Below are positions 50,401-59,060 of a stretch of 64,000 nucleotides of DNA, piece after piece. Below the pieces are notes generated by a model, which was not told where the DNA came from, searched no databases, and saw nothing but the letters and a program-made list of their open reading frames with translations. The DNA is from Rufibacter psychrotolerans (GTDB taxonomy: Bacteria; Bacteroidota; Bacteroidia; Cytophagales; Hymenobacteraceae). The first letter of the stretch is position 1. Each line of letters starts with the position of its first letter. A program made the translations under genes and the position numbers. Where the stretch lies: assembly GCF_016924645.1 (NCBI RefSeq), contig NZ_JAFFJV010000005.1:203823-267822 (forward strand), in the 5' to 3' direction.

Positions 50401-53400
50401 ACCGTGATCTGAACCACGTCACTGGTGCTGGCGGCACATGCTCCGCCAGATACCACTCTCCTGAACCAAGTGGTGGTGGTAAGCGCCATGGGCGCCAGGT
50501 CACGGGTGGTGGCATTGGCGATAGGGCTGAAGCCGGTGGTTGCCGAAGTGGTGCTTTGCTCCCAAACGTAGGTGTAGGTACCACTGCCTCCGGTTGGCTC
50601 CAAACCGGTCAAGGCCTGGATGGTTTCCCCCGCGCAGATGGTTTGCTCCGCTGAGATGGTGTTGTTGGCAATAGGTTGCTGCACTTCTATGAATACCGGT
50701 GCGCTCGCGCTTTCCTGGCAGGTGCCAGACGTAACCACCCGTCTAAACCAGGTATTCTGCGTGATAGCTTCCGTAGGCGTGAAGTCCTTGCTGGTAGCAC
50801 CTGCAATTGGTGAGAAGCCTGTTGCATCAGAGGTGGTGCTGCTTTCCCATTGGTAGGTATAGGTGTTGTTGCCGCCCAGGGGTTGGGAGCCTGTGATCAC
50901 GGCCGGAACGCTTCCTGTGCAGATGGTCTGGTTAGAGGATACCGTATTGGCGGTGATTTCAGGCCGTACGGTAATTTCTACGGCGCCGCTGGTCGTCACG
51001 CATCCGGCCGAGCTAACTACCCTCCTGAACCAGGTGGTGGTGGTGAGGACCTGCGGCGTGAAATCTTTGGTATTGGAATTAGGAATAGGCACGAACCCGC
51101 TGGTTCCTGAGGTGGAGCTGGATTCCCAGGCATACGTGAAAGACCCGTTGCCGCCGGTTGGCTGAGAGCCCGTCAGAACGCCTGGCGTTTGGCCGGTACA
51201 AATATCCTGGCCGCCTAGTACCGTGTTGTCTGCAATGGCAGGAGCTACCCTAACCCGTACCTCAGAGCGGGAGGTGCTAACGCAGTTATTGTCATTGATG
51301 GCCTCCACATAGAATACAGTGTCTCGGCTTAGCACCGGAGTTCTGAAGGAGTTTCCGGTGGTCACTAACACGCCGCCGGTGCTGGCCGTGTACCACTTGT
51401 AGGTAAAGCCTGTTTGCGCATTCACCGCTAGGTCGGCTTGCTGGCCCTGGCAGATGGAAACGTCATTGGAAGCAAGAACAGGAGCCGCCGGCGTAGGGCT
51501 AAACGTGAACGCCACCACGTTGCTTATGTGTACCGGGCAGGTCTGCGAGGCAATGGTTCTCCTGTACCAGGTGTTGCGCGTAATGACACCAGGCGTATAA
51601 TCTTGTTCATTGTTGGTGCCCGGGGCATCAGCGAACGTTACGCCATCTGTACTGATTTGCCACTTATACTGGTAAGGAGCGCCGTCTCCACCGGCGGGAA
51701 CAGAGCCGGAAATGGTTTTAGGGGCTTCCCCCTCGCACACGGTAAGAGGTGCCTGTGGGGTAATGGTGTTGTTGGAAACAGCTCTGGTTACTACTACCGT
51801 TACGGGAGTTCTGGTGGAGCTAACGCAGCTAAAGCCACTAACCGCTTCCACATAAAACGTGGTGGTGCTGGTTAAGTCCGGTGAAGGCGTAAAGGAGGTG
51901 CCGGTAAAAAGCGGGGTGCCGCCGGTTGCCTGCGTGTACCAGCGGTACGTAAGGTCTGTGGCGCTTCCGCTTACGGTAAGAGTGGCAGGCTGCCCTTCAC
52001 AGATGGTGAGCCCCGTTACCGTAGGAGGCAGAGGCAGGTCCCGGATGGTGATTTCCTGTGATGCTGCCACCGAGGTGCCGCATTCATTGTTGGCGGTAAC
52101 GGTGACTTTGTATGTTCCCTCTGCCGGGAAATCAATGGAGGGGTATTGTGACGCATCGGTGGTGCCCCCTACAAAGGCAGCGCCGGCAGGTCCGGTTACC
52201 GTCCATTTGTAGGCGGTGATTGCCCCTGAATTTGGATCATACGATGGTCTATGGGACGTGTTGGCCTCTGTAAAGGCGATGGTCTGGGGAGCGCAGTATT
52301 CCCTGGCCGCCGGCAAGGTGACAATGGGCGGAGACTTTACTACCACCTGGGTGCTGCTGCTATCGGTTCCGCAGGGATTGATGGTCTTCAGGGAAAGGGT
52401 GTAAGCTCCGGCTTCCGTGAAATTGAAGACAGGGTTTTTGCTGGTAAGAGAGCCCGAGGTAATGGTATAGCCAGTGTTGGGCGAGACAAACCACTGGTAA
52501 GACAGTTGCGCTCCCACAGATTCATTGGTGGTGGCTACTTCCAGGTTGGTACATCCGGTGGCTGGGTTGACCGTGGTGGAGAACTTAGAAGTGGGCACAT
52601 CAATGACGGAAAAGACCATGGTTGTGTCATGCGAGTTACAGCTGTTGGTTACTTTCAGCTTGATACTGTAATCACCTGTGCTGGTAAACTTGATGGCAGG
52701 GCTAAAAGAAGTAAGCGTTCCGGCGGTAAGTGTCCATCCGGTGGCCGGGCTAATCTCCCATAGGTAGTTGGCATTGGTGTTACACCTGCCAATACCCAGC
52801 ATGTTAGCCCCAGGGTCTGAGGTGTTTTTGAGGGTATAAGGCGTGTTGAGGCACCCCACCGAACTTTTTGGCTCCACTTCAAACCTGGCTCTCGGAGTAG
52901 CCGAAATGAAAATGGAGCTTACGGTAACGTTAGTGATTCCGCAGGGGTTTGATGCAGTAGCTATCAGGTTGAAGGAGTCTCTGTTGTTGTTGTTGCAAGA
53001 GCTTTTTCTAAACGTGTGAGAAAGGCTGGAGGGCACATTGTCTTGTGTGAACGTATAAGCCGGGCTGCCATCGTCAAATTGAAAGGTGTAGATGGTGGCC
53101 GGGCTGTTATTTGCCACTCCTGAGATAGGAAACGTGTACGTAATAGGGGCGCAGCCAATGGTACTTCCCGGGCTGCCCACCGTAAGGCTGGGGTTGCTTC
53201 CGTTATAGACTAAAATGTTACGGGTAGTGGTACAACCATTGGCACCGGCAATGATATATTTTAGGTTGAACGCGCCTTGGGTGGTGTAGGTGTGCTCCGC
53301 CCCATCAAAAGTAGCGGGAAAGTTTTCTACCTTACCGTCACCCCAGTCAATGGTGTAGGATCTATTAGTACTCTTGGTGGTGGAAGTGTTTCTTACCTTT

Positions 53401-54077
53401 AAGAGGTAACTTGATGCTACCGATGAACAATTGGTGAAGGGTAAGGTGAAGTTCTGGGTGGCCAGGACATCTTCCAAAGATGGATCTGCCCGTTGCGTTA
53501 CCGTGATCACTTTTGTGACCTCGTTTGTGCAGCCTCCCGCATTGGTTACTTTTAGCTTGACATTGTACGTGACCGTGCCGGTTCCGTTTGAGATAAACGT
53601 GTGGGTGGGGGATTGCGCGTCGCTGGTGTTGTTCCTGCCTGAGGAGGGGTCTCCAAAATCCCATTCATATTTGAAGCCTGCGCCTGTGGGAGCGCCGTCA
53701 AACCTGACGTTGGCGCCAGAGCACACGTTGTCTGTGAAGGTGAAATCGGCAACTGGGTTAGCGCTTGCGGTAACCGTGATAGGAGAAGAAGTGTTTTCTG
53801 TGCAGGAACTACCCTTTACCAGAACGGAATAGTCGCCGGTGGCAGCCACTGTTAGTGTAGTAGACGTCTGACCAGAGATGGGGGCACCATCCTTCAGCCA
53901 CTGGAATGTAGCGCCGGCACTGGACGAGGAGGCGGTAAGGACAACTTGCTGCCCCGGGCATAAGGTAGTGGGGCCGCTAGCGGTTACGGTTACATTACAC
54001 TCCTGGGCGTAAGTCTGGAGGCAGGAGAGTAAAACCAAAAAGCACGCTGTAAATAGGCTACGGTAAAGTTGCACCAT
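47439..54077 (-). CDS. Giant T9SS type B surface protein with PKD/Ig-like domains and 11 tandem NNTI-type repeats
   Basis: A 2212-residue exported protein with a signal peptide (1-24, SCLQTYAQ). The N-terminal third carries an Ig-like domain (25-105) and several PKD domains (FKYEWDFGDPSSG, IDWGDGKVEN, LSYQWFVSPNTGY, AYKWTVTGPAG). Then come four Ig-like units with ICEGQ...Y-WY-A-TGG motifs, and 11 tandem units of about 85 residues: NNTI..-QTICAG-.P..LTGS.PTGG.GTYTYxWESST...F..I..AT...F.P..LTTTTWFRRVV. Residues 2125-2212 are the type B sorting domain (PEVFIPNVLTANKDGIND, IFNRWGVKLF, YYYIIHL). It is probably a long filamentous adhesin or glue protein. Its PorP/SprF partner follows after 4 bases. 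It has no DUF3494 head. Confidence 0.93.
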   Translation of the reverse strand: MVQLYRSLFTACFLVLLSCLQTYAQECNVTVTASGPTTLCPGQQVVLTASSSSAGATFQWLKDGAPISGQTSTTLTVAATGDYSVLVKGSSCTENTSSPITVTASANPVADFTFTDNVCSGANVRFDGAPTGAGFKYEWDFGDPSSGRNNTSDAQSPTHTFISNGTGTVTYNVKLKVTNAGGCTNEVTKVITVTQRADPSLEDVLATQNFTLPFTNCSSVASSYLLKVRNTSTTKSTNRSYTIDWGDGKVENFPATFDGAEHTYTTQGAFNLKYIIAGANGCTTTRNILVYNGSNPSLTVGSPGSTIGCAPITYTFPISGVANNSPATIYTFQFDDGSPAYTFTQDNVPSSLSHTFRKSSCNNNNRDSFNLIATASNPCGITNVTVSSIFISATPRARFEVEPKSSVGCLNTPYTLKNTSDPGANMLGIGRCNTNANYLWEISPATGWTLTAGTLTSFSPAIKFTSTGDYSIKLKVTNSCNSHDTTMVFSVIDVPTSKFSTTVNPATGCTNLEVATTNESVGAQLSYQWFVSPNTGYTITSGSLTSKNPVFNFTEAGAYTLSLKTINPCGTDSSSTQVVVKSPPIVTLPAAREYCAPQTIAFTEANTSHRPSYDPNSGAITAYKWTVTGPAGAAFVGGTTDASQYPSIDFPAEGTYKVTVTANNECGTSVAASQEITIRDLPLPPTVTGLTICEGQPATLTVSGSATDLTYRWYTQATGGTPLFTGTSFTPSPDLTSTTTFYVEAVSGFSCVSSTRTPVTVVVTRAVSNNTITPQAPLTVCEGEAPKTISGSVPAGGDGAPYQYKWQISTDGVTFADAPGTNNEQDYTPGVITRNTWYRRTIASQTCPVHISNVVAFTFSPTPAAPVLASNDVSICQGQQADLAVNAQTGFTYKWYTASTGGVLVTTGNSFRTPVLSRDTVFYVEAINDNNCVSTSRSEVRVRVAPAIADNTVLGGQDICTGQTPGVLTGSQPTGGNGSFTYAWESSSTSGTSGFVPIPNSNTKDFTPQVLTTTTWFRRVVSSAGCVTTSGAVEITVRPEITANTVSSNQTICTGSVPAVITGSQPLGGNNTYTYQWESSTTSDATGFSPIAGATSKDFTPTEAITQNTWFRRVVTSGTCQESASAPVFIEVQQPIANNTISAEQTICAGETIQALTGLEPTGGSGTYTYVWEQSTTSATTGFSPIANATTRDLAPMALTTTTWFRRVVSGGACAASTSDVVQITVSPALENNVITNGQTQTICTGSVPAPLLGAQPTGGDNVFTYQWEQSTDGSTYTDISGATDKDFAPGALTQDTWFRRKVISRTCTSTSPAVKVEVQQPIANNTIAGEQTICAGSASQELTGSQPSGGSGTYRYVWEASTDGSSFAPVANATQQSYTPVNLAQTTWFRRRVEGSACPADLSNLVKVTVTVPVTNNVISAPQTICSNTAPQRLTGSTPASGPGAVFTYQWESSTTSATATDFTAIPGADAMDYAPGALTRTTWFRRVVSTGGCTSTSAAVQITVDPLPASPTVANQTICENNSAILAVTGAGAGSYQWFDAETGGTLLGQGTSFITPVLTADATYYVQITDAKGCVSPRTAVVVTVNQNIGNNIVSSDQALCVGSSPSLLTGTEPTGGNGNYTYLWESSTAGPTSGFAPAAGNNTGSTYLPTNITTVTWFRRRVTAGPCLPSVSAAVRISISPVITNNRISFPQSTCSGTPPAMLTGTQPQGGDGTYTYLWESSTTGATGGFSPAAGNNTGSSYQPESLTQNTWFRRTVFSGGCSLTSAVVQITVVPVIANNTITADQTICSGDAVQPLSGSVPTGGNGTYTYLWESSTDGVRFTPAAGNNRTANYTPGAIRATTWFRRTVTSFPCLESKSAPVKVTVITPIANNTIRTEQEVCAGVVPALLQGSLPTGGGSSNVFLWEVSTTGPTGTFTPAPGTNTDINYQPAGLTQTTWFRRVVVSAPCQNQPSNVVRILVKPLPAAPALASAPPRVCSGDRINVTVTNPGFGVEWYDQPQGGRLLYVGATFPTPALVETTTFYAQTVTREGCTSSRTAVQVEVIPPSANAGPDVTIIAGRSTQLVATGGVKYEWSPATGLSSVNTASTTATPKETTTYTVTVTTAEGCISKDEVTVTVLPEVFIPNVLTANKDGINDDWEILNIEKYPNCTVEIFNRWGVKLFSSQGYKTRWDGTYQGKPLPVAAYYYIIHLDKDEKPIAGSITIIK

Positions 54078-54813
54078 AAGCTGAACGCTGTATTTATATA
54101 AAATATTAGATCAATGAAAAAGCTCTGCTTTTAGGGGGAGGTTGATTAATGGACAAGGTTTTTAGTAAAATGATTCAATTATTTCAATAAAAATTAATAT
54201 TAGCAAGCTATTATATAGATAATTTTTAAGATGATAGAACGGTTCTATGGGGCAAGCAGGGGTAAATCGCTAAGTATTATAAATAGATATTATAATCATG
54301 ATAAAGAGGGGAGAGTAATGTTGAGCAATTTTGAATAATTCAAATAAGAACTATTCTTGAAATGTTACATACATTAAAGGAAGAATTCCCCAGGCTGCCT
54401 AAACTATGCGGATAAATGTTTCATAGTCTAGAATAGCCCTGGCTCAGGCTTTGTTTCACCTAAGTTTTTGCCTTGCTACACCGCCTTGTAACTTCAGTGA
54501 GATAAAGCATAAAGAAAGGTTTGTCAATGAAGAATGTTGCTTTTTCAAGTGTGTTTGTACATCCGTAAGATGCTATAAATACTTAGAAGCAGTAGCTGGT
54601 TTTCCGCAAATATTGGAATAGGTATAAATCTAGGCGAAGGGTGAAATATGGTTCAGGAATGGATAAGGATTGGGTTTGGAAGAGGTGTTTTCCTGTCCTC
54701 TGACCCATGTACAGACTTTTCAGCGCGGTAAGTACTTCGCAAACCAGCCCTTGCCTTCTTGCCAAAACCAAGGGCCATGCGGCGCTCATCCCCTGTTGTG
54801 GGGCGTAAATGTT
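54078..54813. other. AT-rich region upstream of the second adhesin gene
   Basis: About 730 bases, markedly AT-rich (54080-54370 and 54520-54660) and without a credible gene. It parallels the AT-rich DNA before the first adhesin gene, but I found no shared motif longer than a few bases. Confidence 0.5.
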
Positions 54814-54843
54814 AAGGGGCACTACCTGATGGTAGTGCCCCTT
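54814..54843. terminator. 13-bp hairpin after the gamma-glutamyltransferase gene
   Basis: Perfect stem AAGGGGCACTACC (54814-54826) with GGTAGTGCCCCTT (54831-54843) and loop TGAT. Only a weak T-rich tail follows on the minus strand; the position 31 bases after the stop supports a terminator role. Confidence 0.75.
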
Positions 54844-54874
54844 GGCGCATTGAAGGCTGCTGTTGAACGCACCA

Positions 54875-56761
54875 TCACCACCCTATTCCATAATCTTCAC
54901 CGTGGTTGCTGGAGCCGCCCCAAAGGCTGCCATGTTTCCAATCAAAGTAGATGGCGTTGATAGGGCCGCTGGTACGGTCATCAAAGCTTAAGGTATAGCC
55001 CATCTGTTTCAGTTGGGTGCGGACAGCTTCCGGGGTGCTGTCGTGGAGCAGTATGTGGCCGGGCTTTGGCTGCCTGTCTTCGGTTTTAGTGCCGCCTAGG
55101 GAGAGCCAGAGTTGGTTAGTGTTGAAGTTAGCCGCCTCAGAGGCCTGCTGCACGGTCATGCCAAAGTCCACCATGTTCAAAAAGAACTGCAGCAGGTTCT
55201 GTTCCTGGGTGTCTCCCCCTTGTACCGCGAAGGACAGGAAAGGCTTCCCGTCTTTTAGGGCCATAGAGGGCGTTAAGGTCACCCGGGGGCGTTTACCTGG
55301 CTCTACTACGTTGAAGGGATTCAGGTTCGCATCCAGTACAAAGCTTTGCATCCGCTGGCTCATGCCAATGCCGGTATTCCCGGCAATGCAGGCCGGGTTC
55401 CAGCCGCCGCTGGGGGTAATAGACACTACCCAACCTTCTTTATCAGCGGCCTCCATGGTGGTGGTACCCAGCCAGAGCCTTTGCTGGTAATCAGCTGTGG
55501 ATGATTCGTTGCGGATGTCGTGGGTGGGGGCGAAGTTGCGTTTGGTGGTGTCTAGCTCATAGCCTCTTTCCTTCAGGAGTTTGAGGTAAGGGTTCTTCAG
55601 GCCTTTGCCCTCAAAAGGGTAAGGATCGCCGGGGCCAATGTTGGGGTTGTTCTTGTCTGGCCGGATGAGCGAGGCGCGCTGCTTGGCGTACTCTTTGCTG
55701 AGCAAACCTTTCATGGGTTCCTGCGGCGGAAAGTAGGAGTCGCCGTAATAAAAGTCCCGGTCGGCGAAGGTGAGGTTCATGGTCTGGTACACGGTGTGGA
55801 TGTACCTGGCGCTGTTGTAGCCCATGCTCTTCAGGTCAAAGTTCTCCAACACGTTCAGGGCCTGCAGCAGCATGGGGCCCTGGGTCCATTGCGGTAACTT
55901 GTACACGTCAATGCCCCGGTAGTTGGTAGAAAGCGGCTCTTCTTCTAACGGCTTCCACTTGGCCAGGTCCTGCATCGTAATCAATCCACCTTGTTCCTGG
56001 CAGCCGCGCACAAACTCTTTGGCAATGTCGCCGGTGTAAAAGCGTTCATAGGCAGCCATGATGGCTTCTTTGCGGCTCTTGCCTTTTTTCAGGGCCGCTT
56101 TCTCGGCATCTACCAGTTTGGTGAGGGTGGCCAGCAAATCCTTCTGCACGAAAATCTCGCCGGCTTCCGGGGCTTCCCTTTTCTGGCCTAAATGGGGCAG
56201 AAACACTTTCTTGCTGTAGGGCCACTGCTTGAGGCGTTCTTTTTCGCGTTCAAAGCTGTTGGCCGTCTGAGCCTCTATGGGGTACCCGGCGGCCATTTCC
56301 ATGGCTGGGGCCAATACTTGCTCCAAACTTAGGGTGCCGTAGTTCGCCAGCATGTGCAGCAGGCCGCCGGGCGTGCCCGGCGTAGTAGCGGCCAAAGGTC
56401 CGTATTCCGGCGGAAAATGGTAGCCTTTGCCCTTGAAGAAAGCCGCCGTAGCGCCGGTAGGAGCCACACCCATGGCGTTGATGGCAATTACCTTTTTGGT
56501 TTTGGGGTTATAGATTAGGGCTTGTGTTTCGCCGCCCCAGCTTAAAACATCCCACATGGTACAGGTGGCGGCCAGCATGGCACAGGCTGCATCCACCGCG
56601 TTGCCGCCTTTCTGGAACGTCATGGCCCCGGCGGTGGCTGCCACTGGCTTGCCCGTAATGGCCATCCAGTGCTTGCCGTGCAAAGGCGGTTTCTGCGTTT
56701 GCTGCGCAGTGGCAGACAGGAGCGTGCAAAGACTGAGAAGCAGCGTAAAGAAGTGTTTCAT
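54875..56761 (-). CDS. Gamma-glutamyltransferase family protein
   Basis: A 628-residue exported Ntn-hydrolase. Leader about 1-20 (LLLSLCTLLSATAQ). The large subunit begins with GKHWMAITGKPVAATAGAMTFQKGGNAVDAACAMLA and contains LAATTPGTPGG. The autoprocessing site is LGTTTMEAADKEGWVVSITPSGG; the first Thr of TTT (residue 433) aligns with the catalytic nucleophile of E. coli GGT, although the usual TTH/TSH is TTM here. The small subunit keeps SGGWNPACIAGNTGIGMSQRMQSF and RPRVTLTPSMALKDGKPFL. It should cleave gamma-glutamyl bonds in the periplasm (glutathione, gamma-Glu peptides) or act on a related substrate. The ATG at 56761 starts the leader; an 11-codon upstream extension is rejected. Transcribed alone. 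Confidence 0.9.
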   Translation of the reverse strand: MKHFFTLLLSLCTLLSATAQQTQKPPLHGKHWMAITGKPVAATAGAMTFQKGGNAVDAACAMLAATCTMWDVLSWGGETQALIYNPKTKKVIAINAMGVAPTGATAAFFKGKGYHFPPEYGPLAATTPGTPGGLLHMLANYGTLSLEQVLAPAMEMAAGYPIEAQTANSFEREKERLKQWPYSKKVFLPHLGQKREAPEAGEIFVQKDLLATLTKLVDAEKAALKKGKSRKEAIMAAYERFYTGDIAKEFVRGCQEQGGLITMQDLAKWKPLEEEPLSTNYRGIDVYKLPQWTQGPMLLQALNVLENFDLKSMGYNSARYIHTVYQTMNLTFADRDFYYGDSYFPPQEPMKGLLSKEYAKQRASLIRPDKNNPNIGPGDPYPFEGKGLKNPYLKLLKERGYELDTTKRNFAPTHDIRNESSTADYQQRLWLGTTTMEAADKEGWVVSITPSGGWNPACIAGNTGIGMSQRMQSFVLDANLNPFNVVEPGKRPRVTLTPSMALKDGKPFLSFAVQGGDTQEQNLLQFFLNMVDFGMTVQQASEAANFNTNQLWLSLGGTKTEDRQPKPGHILLHDSTPEAVRTQLKQMGYTLSFDDRTSGPINAIYFDWKHGSLWGGSSNHGEDYGIGW

Positions 56762-57154
56762 ACCCGTAGCGTTGGAATAGCTTAAAGTAGGCAAAAACGG
56801 CTTAAAAACGGCGCGTCAGTCTCTGTTTTTAATCGCAGACCCAGAAATGTCAATCTCTGCCGTTTTCCCCGGGACAGATTGTCCTGCAAGGAAGAACAGA
56901 AGCTGTTTTTCAGGAAGCAACCCAAAGCTATTTTACTATTTCATTTTGTTCAATTTGGCGCTGTTTTGGACAAAACAGCCCTGAAACGGAACCCGGGACA
57001 GCACATCACTAAAAGCTTCTCTCTAGGCCGAGGACTGAAACCTTGGGTTCGCGCTTTAATCCTCTCTTTTACCGTAATGCGTCAAGCGGCAAGAAGCTGG
57101 CTCGCGGAAACCAGCTATTCCCGCAGTTGCCTTTCTGCCTGCTGCACAACCCGT
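56762..57154. other. Intergenic with palindrome copies
   Basis: Between the K+ channel gene stop and the GGT start, both on the minus strand. It holds palindrome copy Q and a half copy near 56790-56815 (AAAAACGGCTTAAAAACGG). A plus-strand open frame (56879-57391) runs through the repeat and the channel gene end and is not credited. Confidence 0.5.
56954..56989. repeat. Dispersed palindrome copy Q
   Basis: TTTGGCGCTGTTTTGG and CAAAACAGCCCTGAAACGG arms; the inner CTGTTTTG/CAAAACAG pair is perfect. It lies about 190 bases upstream of the GGT gene. Confidence 0.68.
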
Positions 57155-58867
57155 TTATTTTGCCCTTTCCAGGAAATCGTTCTGGCCATACATGCTGAAG
57201 AACTTGTTCTCGGCCTCTACGGTGCCAATCAAAATGATTTCGGCCTGGGGCGGGAGCACCATGAACGGGTCTGGGTTGATGATAAGGTTGTCTCCCTGCC
57301 GCACGGCAATAATGGTACAGCCGGTTTCCTGCCTGATGGAAGACTGGGCAATGGACCGACCGGCCAACTGCTCTGGCACCTGAACCTTTAGTAAGTCTAA
57401 CCCCTCGGCTACCATCAAAATATCGCTTCGCTTGAGCAGGTTGAAGATGGTGTTACCGCCCATGGACGCGTAGGACATCACAAAGTCGGCGCCGGCGCGG
57501 TGCATGGTGGGCAGGTTGCGCTGCAGGGTAGAGCGGGTGATGATCTGGATGTCGGGGCGCAGGCGGCGGCAGTAGATGGTGAGGTACACGTTCATGTCGT
57601 CGTCATGGGTGGTGATGATCACGCACGGCGATTCGTCAATACCCGCGGCTTTCAGGATTTCCAGTTCGGCGGCGTCGCCCAGCACGTAGTTTGGATTGGC
57701 CTTTACCCGGGCCGGGTCTTTCTCCACAATCCTGTAGTCCAGGTTACGGTCGGCCAGCGACTTGCCCGTGGCCCGGCCCACCCGGCCGCCGCCCAGAATG
57801 ATCACGGGGCCTTTCAGGTGCTTTTCGGTCTGGAAGACCTTGTTGTAGTTCTCTATCTGCCTTTTGGACCCGGCCAGCACCAGCACCGTGGTCTCGGTGA
57901 TCAGGGTTTCAGGTTGGGCGGCCCCAAACTTGCCCCGCTCCCAGACGCCCACCACGCTCACGCCTACCTGCTCGCGCAACCGGGTCTCTTTCAGGGTTAA
58001 GCCCACCAGCGGCGAGCCGGCCACCGAGGCCTCGGCAATCTGCAGTTCCTTGAATTCGCCAATTACCTGGGCGCAGGCATCGCCGCCGCTGGCGCGCCGG
58101 GCCAGGAAAACGCCCATCATTTCGCCCAACTGCAGCACGTGGTTGCTGCCCGCCAGCTCCAGAATGTCTACTGAGGCCGCAAAGTTACAGGTAGAGATGA
58201 TGGGCACCTGGCTGCTGATTTCCCGCACCGTGAAGGCAATGTTGGTGTTGATCACGTCGGTGGCCGTGGCCGCTACCAGGGCCGCCTGGTGCACGTTCAC
58301 CCTGGTATAGGTTTCGGGGTCGTCCAAATCGCCCAGCATGACCCGGATGCCCAGGCTGTGCAACCGCAGCCCTTCTGCCAAATCGGGGACCAGCACCACA
58401 TAAGGGTAACCGAACTGGTTTAATTTGTAGATCAAAGCTTCGGTGACCGGGCCGTACTGCGTGAGCACCACATGGCCGCTGGTGCCCGCCGGAAGGGCGC
58501 GCGGTACCTGGGCGTCTTCCTGGGCTTTCATCCAGGGGGCGTAGAAGAAATTGATGAACGTGAACGGAAACAGGATGAGCAGGAACACCATGCCAGAGAG
58601 CAGCACCACAATAGAGAAAAAGCGCCCCGAATCGCTATGAAAGGTAATGTCGCCAAAACCCAGGGTAGACATGACGGTGAGGGTCCAGTACAAACCCGTG
58701 ATCCAGGAGAAGGTGCGCCCCTCCCGCAGCATAAGCAGGTGAAAGATGATGGTGAAGACCGCAATTAAGGCCAGCAAGACCAGCATGAACTTCCCCAACA
58801 GGATGAGGTTACGCCGGTCAGGCTTGTTTTTGAGGAAGAGTAAGAGTTGGGTAGGTAAGAATTTCAT
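57155..58867 (-). CDS. Potassium channel protein with RCK (TrkA-N/TrkA-C) domains
   Basis: A 570-residue inner-membrane protein. The membrane part (about 20-110) has an outer helix (LILLGKFMLVLLALIAVFTIIF), a pore loop with selectivity filter TLGFGD (68-73, the Phe variant of TVGYG) and an inner helix (FFSIVVLLSGMVFLLILFPF). Two RCK halves follow: the first TrkA-N (HVVLTQYGPVTEALIYKL, about 130-240) has lost the full GxGxxG, while the second (VIILGGGRVGRATGKSL, about 350-470) keeps it and should bind NAD or nucleotide. TrkA-C-like segments follow each. It gates K+ flux. The ATG at 58867 begins KFLPTQ; a start two codons earlier is equally possible. It is divergent from the acylase gene. Confidence 0.9.
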   Translation of the reverse strand: MKFLPTQLLLFLKNKPDRRNLILLGKFMLVLLALIAVFTIIFHLLMLREGRTFSWITGLYWTLTVMSTLGFGDITFHSDSGRFFSIVVLLSGMVFLLILFPFTFINFFYAPWMKAQEDAQVPRALPAGTSGHVVLTQYGPVTEALIYKLNQFGYPYVVLVPDLAEGLRLHSLGIRVMLGDLDDPETYTRVNVHQAALVAATATDVINTNIAFTVREISSQVPIISTCNFAASVDILELAGSNHVLQLGEMMGVFLARRASGGDACAQVIGEFKELQIAEASVAGSPLVGLTLKETRLREQVGVSVVGVWERGKFGAAQPETLITETTVLVLAGSKRQIENYNKVFQTEKHLKGPVIILGGGRVGRATGKSLADRNLDYRIVEKDPARVKANPNYVLGDAAELEILKAAGIDESPCVIITTHDDDMNVYLTIYCRRLRPDIQIITRSTLQRNLPTMHRAGADFVMSYASMGGNTIFNLLKRSDILMVAEGLDLLKVQVPEQLAGRSIAQSSIRQETGCTIIAVRQGDNLIINPDPFMVLPPQAEIILIGTVEAENKFFSMYGQNDFLERAK

Positions 58868-58934
58868 AGCCACTGCATACTACGGAAGAAACGGGAAATA
58901 GGAAAAGCCCTGAGGGTACTTCCTGCCGAACAGG

Positions 58935-58976
58935 GCGTTTGGGGGCCGGTTTGCCGAAAACAGCCCCAAAACGGGC
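58935..58976. repeat. Dispersed palindrome copy R
   Basis: GCGTTTGGGGGCCGGTTT and GAAAACAGCCCCAAAACGGGC arms. It lies in the divergent region between the K+ channel and acylase genes, upstream of both, so a terminator role is unlikely. Confidence 0.75.
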
Positions 58977-59060
58977 GGTGCGATTCAGCCGGAAGTAGCC
59001 CCTTTTATACAACGGTACTGTCCTGTTTTGGCAGGCCTCTCCCCGGGGCTATTTCTGCCT

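Noticed and set aside
47439..54077. CRISPR-like or satellite repeat array
   Set aside because: The periodicity is about 255 bases, in frame and variable, reflecting protein domain repeats; there are no short identical repeats with unique spacers.
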